Below, piece by piece: positions 5,257-9,139 of a stretch of DNA of 9,139 nucleotides. The stretch spans positions 1 through 9,139 of the forward strand of contig JAGOIM010000052.1 of NCBI GenBank assembly GCA_017995665.1, written 5' to 3'. The notes beneath the pieces are model-generated. The model did no database searches and was not told the DNA's origin. It was given only the letters and a program-made list of their open reading frames with translations. The translations under genes were made by a program, and so were the position numbers. The stretch comes from Anaerolineaceae bacterium. Its GTDB lineage: Bacteria > Chloroflexota > Anaerolineae > Anaerolineales > Anaerolineaceae. Every line of letters begins with the position of its first letter. Positions within the stretch are counted from its first letter, which is position 1.

Positions 5257-6079
5257 GTCTGAGCCCAGCATTGGCAGCAGGCTGAAAGAAACTAACCAAC
5301 CCCATTACATTGCGCTGGCTTTGATGGCGCATGTTTTCCAAAAACCTAAAACCTGGCTGCTTGCTCATCCTGAAGAAAAGATGACCGGCAGCCAGCTCGA
5401 TTTATTCAATAACTTGCTCGCTCGTTTAGAAGAAGGTGAGCCGTTACCCTATTTAACCGGAAAGCAAGAATTTTTCAGCTTTGAATTTGAAGTCAGCCCT
5501 GCCGTTCTTATCCCAAGGCCCGAAACAGAGCTCTTAGTAGAAAGCGCATTAGACTGGCTAAAAAATCATCCTTTGGCAAAGAGGGTGGTTGACATCGGCA
5601 GCGGTTCAGGAGCTATTGCCGTCAGTCTGCTCAAAAATTGTCCGGATTTACAAATGAGCGCAATTGATATTTCGACCGAAGCGCTGAAAGTCGCCCAAAA
5701 GAACGCCAAAATGCATCAGGTCGACGATCGAATCACATTTCTCAATGCTTCTTTGTTATCCGCTTTTGAAGGTGAAATCGATTTACTTTGTGCCAACTTG
5801 CCCTACATTCCGACCGATAAACTCGCGCAAGTCAACAGCCTGCCTTGGGAACCGCGGTTAGCGCTCGATGGCGGCGAAAGCGGTTTGGACTTGATTTCCG
5901 AATTGCTAACTCAAGCTCCGGCAAAAATGGCTCGCCCATCCCTGATTTTGCTCGAAACCGAAGATAGCCTGGGACCCGAAACCATCAATTTAGCCCGTCA
6001 AGCTTTTCCAAAAGCAGAAATCAAATTATTAAAAGATATTTTCGGCCGAGACCGCCTGGTCAGAATCGAGTTAAATTGA
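5246..6079 (+). CDS. prmC: Release factor glutamine methyltransferase
   Basis: 277 residues from the ATG at 5246. PrmC (HemK) transfers a methyl group from SAM to the side-chain amide of the GGQ glutamine in RF1 and RF2, increasing release activity. The N-terminal helical substrate-binding domain leads into PYLTGKQEFF (68-77) and LIPRPETELLV (88-98). The SAM motif is VVDIGSGSGAIA (114-125), with DIS at 141-143. The active-site motif is NLPY (184-187) where the family standard is NPPY. WEPRLALDGGESGLDL (201-216) follows as usual. The gene overlaps the end of prfA by 11 bases, implying translational coupling and co-production with its substrate. A TTG nine bases upstream in the same frame (5237) is an alternative start; ATG is preferred, with a weak GAGAG just ahead of it. 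Identity is secure from motifs plus position. Confidence 0.95.
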   Translation: MENKSEPSIGSRLKETNQPHYIALALMAHVFQKPKTWLLAHPEEKMTGSQLDLFNNLLARLEEGEPLPYLTGKQEFFSFEFEVSPAVLIPRPETELLVESALDWLKNHPLAKRVVDIGSGSGAIAVSLLKNCPDLQMSAIDISTEALKVAQKNAKMHQVDDRITFLNASLLSAFEGEIDLLCANLPYIPTDKLAQVNSLPWEPRLALDGGESGLDLISELLTQAPAKMARPSLILLETEDSLGPETINLARQAFPKAEIKLLKDIFGRDRLVRIELN

Positions 6080-6705
6080 CTGCAATCGAAACCCAAATTC
6101 TTTCAATAAATGATTCGCAAGCCATTCCTTTGGCGTTGAAAACGTTGGCGAATGATGAGCTGATTGTTTTCCCGACTGACACACTTTATGGCTTAGCCGG
6201 GCGGATTAAAGAGGTCAGCATCCGCAAGATTTTCCAAGCCAAAGAACGACCGGAAGAGAAATCCATACCGGTGCTCTTTGCTTCAGTTGAACAATTGGCT
6301 CAACTCACCGATGACATAAACCCCAAAGTGCTTGCGCTGATTAAAGCCTTTTTACCCGGTCCTCTGACATTAGTTTTGCCGAAAAAAGCAGGCTTACCAC
6401 CCGCCTTAAGCAACAACAGCGGAGTCGCCCTCCGCATGCCCGACCATCCCTTTGCGCTGGACTTGTTGGCGCAAAGCGGACCCCTGGCAGTCACCAGTGC
6501 CAATATTTCAGGCTATGAAAACCTCAGCACAGCCCAAGAAGTCTATGCGCAGCTCACCGACCGGGTCAGCCTGATTTTAGACAGCGGCAGCCATCCGGGC
6601 GGCTTGGCTTCAACCATCATCAATTGTCAACAAGGCGAGCCGCAATTGCTCCGGCAGGGACCCTTGAGCATCGAAGAAATATTGAAAGTCTGGAGAAACG
6701 CATGA
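6076..6705 (+). CDS. tsaC: L-threonylcarbamoyladenylate synthase (YrdC/Sua5 family)
   Basis: 209 residues. The enzyme makes L-threonylcarbamoyl-AMP from threonine, bicarbonate and ATP, the first step of t6A modification at position 37 of ANN-decoding tRNAs. Visible family motifs: FPTDTLYGLA (32-41), the basic KERPEEK (56-62), FLPGPLTLV (92-100), VALRMPDHP (117-125), VTSANISG (139-146) and STII (179-182). The length fits the short YrdC/TsaC form without the extra Sua5 C-terminal domain of B. subtilis YwlC. I chose the TTG at 6076, which overlaps the prmC stop as TTGA; there is no ATG or GTG nearby that keeps the full N-terminus. The prfA-prmC-tsaC/ywlC grouping is widely conserved. Its own stop codon overlaps the start of the next gene. 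Confidence 0.93.
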   Translation: MTAIETQILSINDSQAIPLALKTLANDELIVFPTDTLYGLAGRIKEVSIRKIFQAKERPEEKSIPVLFASVEQLAQLTDDINPKVLALIKAFLPGPLTLVLPKKAGLPPALSNNSGVALRMPDHPFALDLLAQSGPLAVTSANISGYENLSTAQEVYAQLTDRVSLILDSGSHPGGLASTIINCQQGEPQLLRQGPLSIEEILKVWRNA

Positions 6706-8990
6706 ACACTTTGGCAAATTCCTCGATTAACTTTAGCGTTGACCCGCATAGCAAAACTTTTTCATTATTTTCCTCAACTTTCAACAACGCTAAACTTGAA
6801 AAGGCAACCTTTGACCTTGAACTTCTGACTGACAACGGCAAAGCGGAATTTTCATTCACTTCACAAGAACAAACAGAAAATTCAATTTCTCTGACCTATC
6901 ATGACCGCTTCCAAAGTTTGGAACTGACCGTCGTTTTCAGTTTGTTGCCAGAGAAGGATTTCCTGTTTCAAAAAATGAGTTTGAAAAACCACGGAGACGA
7001 AACTGTCACAGTAAAACGCTTCTTTTTCTCCCGGCTGCAAGCAGGAAAGCTGCATTTTTCCGAAAACCAAGCCGTCCAAACCGCTTTTTACAGCAACGGT
7101 TGGCAAAGCTGGTCGCCTTCCGGAAGCTGGCAAGCCGGCCAAAAACAAATCCGCAGCCGCCTCAAACCTTTTGCCCATCCCATGATTTACAACCCCGGAA
7201 CCCCGCTAAGCAAAGCTGAATCCGAGTTTTCTTCAGACATGTTCGCGGCAATCCTCGACCATCAAGCCCGCGTCGGATTAATCGTCGGCTTCCTCAGCCA
7301 AAAAGAGCAATTCGGCTCCATCGTCTCAACTCTTCATCCCGAACCCGATCTGCAAATTTGGGCAAATTGCGATGACCTTCAACTCCTGCCCGGAAAGCAG
7401 CTACAGAGCGACACCTCAGTTTGGCAATTTTTCGACACGCTAAACCCCGAACCATTCAAAGCCTATTTTGAAGCAGTTTCCGCTGAAAATCAGGTCAGCC
7501 AACGAATGAAAACCACTGTTGGTTGGTGCTCCTGGTATTATTATTTCCAAAAAATCAGTCCCGAAATCATTCGCACTAACCTCCGGGCTGTTCAAAAAAC
7601 GCAAGATCAATTCCCGCTCGATGTTTTTCAAATTGACGATGGCTTTGAGCAAGATGTTGGCACTTGGGATAAATTTCAAAACAATTTTCCCGACGGCTTG
7701 AAACCTCTTTCTCAAGAAATTCAAAAAGCCGGTTATCAAGCTGGCGTTTGGTTGGCACCTTTCATCGTCCAACGCAATTCAGAACTGGTCAAAACCCATC
7801 CCGAATGGCTGCTCAAAACCAAAAAAGGCCAGCGCGCCAACAGTGGCTTTGTCTGGAACAATTTAGGCTATGCGCTTGACCTCACCATCCCCGAAGTTGA
7901 AGATTTCATCCGTCAAACCATTCGACGGGCTGTTTCGGACTGGGAATTCCCCTACCTCAAACTCGATTTTCTCTATGCCGCCGCTCTCGATTGCGACTAT
8001 AGCAATCCGATTTTTACGCGTGCCCAGGTTTTGCGCAAAGGCTTGGAAATCATCCGCGACGAAGCCGGCGAAGAGGCAATTTTGCTCGGTTGTGGCGTTC
8101 CGATAGGGAGCGGAATCGGCATTTTTGACATGCTGCGCATCAGCGCTGACGTCAGCCCCGATTGGGCTCCCAAATTTTTAGGACTCAAGAGCATATTCCG
8201 CAATGAGCCGAATATGCCTTCAGCCAAAAATGCCATTCAAAACATCCTCAGCCGTTCAATTATGGAACCACATCTTTGGGTCAACGATCCGGATTGCTTG
8301 CTTGTCCGTGAAGATTCAAATCTGAGCCTCCCAGAAGTGCAATCCTTGGCAACTGCTATTAGCATCACCGGTGGTGCCGTGCTCATTTCGGACGATATGA
8401 GCAAACTTTCAGCCGACCGTCTAAAACTCGCTGCTTCGCTTTTACCGGTCTTGCCGGCTAAGCCACATGTTCGGGATTTGTTTAGTCAAAACATGCCATC
8501 CCAAATTTCCCAGGATTTGCAAAATGCGCAAGGGGACTGGAAACTGATTGCCCTCTTTAATTGGCAAGATCAAGCGGTCGATTTGAAATTAAGCCTCAAA
8601 GATTGGGGAATTGACGAGCAAGAAATGCTCATGCGCGAATTTTGGAGCAGTGAAATAGCGCGCTTCAACCAAAGTCACACTTTCAAGAACGTCGAAGCCC
8701 ATGGTGTGCGCTTAGTCGCCTTGCGTCAGCTCCGCCCGCTCACTTATCTTGGCTCCGACCTCCACCTCGCCCAGGGCGTTGAGCTAAAACGCTGGCAGCT
8801 CACTGATTCAAGCCTGGAAATTGGACTGGATTTAGAGCGAAAGACAGAAGGTACTGTATACCTCTGGAGCGAAAAAGAACCGCGTTCTGTTGAACAAAAT
8901 GGCGAAAACACTCATTGGCAGTGGAAGAACAATATTATCACACTGAAAGTGTCACTTGACCCAACATCAACCATCAGCATCAAATTTTAA
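6702..8990 (+). CDS. GH36 alpha-galactosidase, Thermotoga GalA-like
   Basis: 762 residues. GH36 enzymes remove terminal alpha-linked galactose (melibiose, raffinose, galactomannan side chains) by a retaining mechanism. A beta-sandwich N-terminal domain (about 1-260) includes NGWQSWSPSG (132-141), a substrate-pocket region. A TIM-barrel catalytic domain follows: VGWCSWYYYF (273-282), FQIDDGFE (309-316), GVWLAPF (348-354). The nucleophile is D422 in YLKLDFLYAA (418-427), and the acid/base is D483 in RISADVSPDW (479-488), matching the KIDFL and RIGPD motifs known from Thermotoga maritima GalA. A small beta domain ends the protein. No signal peptide is evident, so it should act on imported oligosaccharides in the cytoplasm. 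The start is ATG 6702, with GGAG six bases upstream and an ATGA overlap with tsaC; the reading frame stays open further upstream but lies inside tsaC. GH36 is firm; other alpha-linked substrates remain possible. Confidence 0.93.
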   Translation: MNTLANSSINFSVDPHSKTFSLFSSTFNNAKLEKATFDLELLTDNGKAEFSFTSQEQTENSISLTYHDRFQSLELTVVFSLLPEKDFLFQKMSLKNHGDETVTVKRFFFSRLQAGKLHFSENQAVQTAFYSNGWQSWSPSGSWQAGQKQIRSRLKPFAHPMIYNPGTPLSKAESEFSSDMFAAILDHQARVGLIVGFLSQKEQFGSIVSTLHPEPDLQIWANCDDLQLLPGKQLQSDTSVWQFFDTLNPEPFKAYFEAVSAENQVSQRMKTTVGWCSWYYYFQKISPEIIRTNLRAVQKTQDQFPLDVFQIDDGFEQDVGTWDKFQNNFPDGLKPLSQEIQKAGYQAGVWLAPFIVQRNSELVKTHPEWLLKTKKGQRANSGFVWNNLGYALDLTIPEVEDFIRQTIRRAVSDWEFPYLKLDFLYAAALDCDYSNPIFTRAQVLRKGLEIIRDEAGEEAILLGCGVPIGSGIGIFDMLRISADVSPDWAPKFLGLKSIFRNEPNMPSAKNAIQNILSRSIMEPHLWVNDPDCLLVREDSNLSLPEVQSLATAISITGGAVLISDDMSKLSADRLKLAASLLPVLPAKPHVRDLFSQNMPSQISQDLQNAQGDWKLIALFNWQDQAVDLKLSLKDWGIDEQEMLMREFWSSEIARFNQSHTFKNVEAHGVRLVALRQLRPLTYLGSDLHLAQGVELKRWQLTDSSLEIGLDLERKTEGTVYLWSEKEPRSVEQNGENTHWQWKNNIITLKVSLDPTSTISIKF

Positions 8991-9011
8991 CAATTTGTAA
9001 CAATGTTTTAT

Positions 9012-9084
9012 CGTAGGTCGGACGGAGTGCCGGAACGAAGTGAACAGCGACCGCCTATTTTGCGGACTCCGACGTTTCATAACC
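9012..9084. repeat. Hairpin-forming intergenic repeat, copy 1 (long form)
   Basis: The 73-base unit begins CGTAGGTCGGA and ends ACTCCGACGTTTCATAACC, as copy 2 does. The outer arms GTCGGA (9017-9022) and TCCGAC (9068-9073) are complementary. An inner stem CCGC (9051-9054) / GCGG (9062-9065) closes a 7-base loop CTATTTT. It carries about 26 extra bases compared with copy 2, including GAACGAAGTGAAC. It starts 21 bases after the galactosidase stop codon, so it may serve as a transcript end or RNA-stability element. Confidence 0.7.
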
Positions 9085-9092
9085 CAAATTAA

Positions 9093-9139
9093 CGTAGGTC
9101 GGAATGCACCTCTTTTGTGCACTCCGACGTTTCATAACC
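9093..9139. repeat. Hairpin-forming intergenic repeat, copy 2 (short form), reaching the window edge
   Basis: The 47-base unit is separated from copy 1 by 8 bases. GTCGGAATGCAC (9098-9109) pairs with GTGCACTCCGAC (9117-9128) at 11 of 12 positions (one A-C mismatch) around a 7-base loop CTCTTTT. The flanks CGTAGGTCGGA and ACTCCGACGTTTCATAACC equal those of copy 1. More copies may follow beyond the window. Confidence 0.75.

Noticed and set aside
6624..6701. N-terminal extension of the galactosidase by 26 codons from a TTG
   Set aside because: It lies entirely within tsaC, is not like GH36 N-termini, and the ATG at 6702 has a good GGAG and an ATGA overlap.
8940..8952. ACACT/AGTGT hairpin at the end of the galactosidase gene
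   Set aside because: Five base pairs inside coding sequence with no T-run is within chance expectation.
9012..9139. CRISPR array start
   Set aside because: There are only two units of unequal length, the units are themselves hairpins, the gap is 8 bases, and there are no spacers of constant length or cas genes.

Overview
The window (about 45% GC by eye) looks like ordinary chromosome from a free-living bacterium. A low-GC member of the Anaerolineae (Chloroflexota) is my best guess. The guess rests on overall protein flavour (an NLPY-type PrmC, a release factor 1 with the GGQNVQKNATAVRI core, a Thermotoga-like GH36 enzyme) and on unit-type intergenic palindromes. It is an inference, not a demonstrated assignment. 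No phage, plasmid, CRISPR, tRNA or rRNA signal was seen.

Layout. (1) 1-217, minus strand: the first 72 codons of a PatB/MalY-type cystathionine beta-lyase, leaving the window at its left edge. (2) 218-574: a 357-base divergent spacer holding the patB promoter, a compact block of mutually exclusive inverted repeats (278-391), and an extended -10 promoter for the next gene. (3) 575-1462, plus: a stand-alone SAM-dependent methyltransferase of the RlmI-like COG1092 type. (4) 1463-1643: a convergent spacer with two hairpins. (5) 1644-2963 and 3058-3807, minus: a CNNM/CBS/CorC-type membrane transporter-like protein and, upstream of it, a histidine phosphatase. (6) 3808-4182: a 375-base divergent spacer with a minus-strand promoter, a GGGCAGGTC inverted repeat, an extended -10 promoter and a six-codon upstream ORF. 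Nothing recognisable was found in 3959-4138. (7) 4183-8990, plus: a tightly overlapping four-gene operon, prfA - prmC - tsaC - GH36 alpha-galactosidase. (8) 8991-9139: two copies of a hairpin-forming repeat.

Functionally, the operon core is translational fidelity. RF1 releases peptides at UAA/UAG, PrmC methylates the glutamine of the RF1 GGQ loop, and TsaC makes the activated intermediate for the t6A37 tRNA modification. The GH36 glycosidase is joined to this set by an ATGA stop/start overlap, which looks like translational coupling of a carbohydrate gene to housekeeping genes.

The parts most worth a second look are the overlapping alternative-pairing element at 278-391, the UAG-terminated mini-ORF overlapping the prfA start, and the two covarying repeats at the right edge. 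No clearly new protein system was found.
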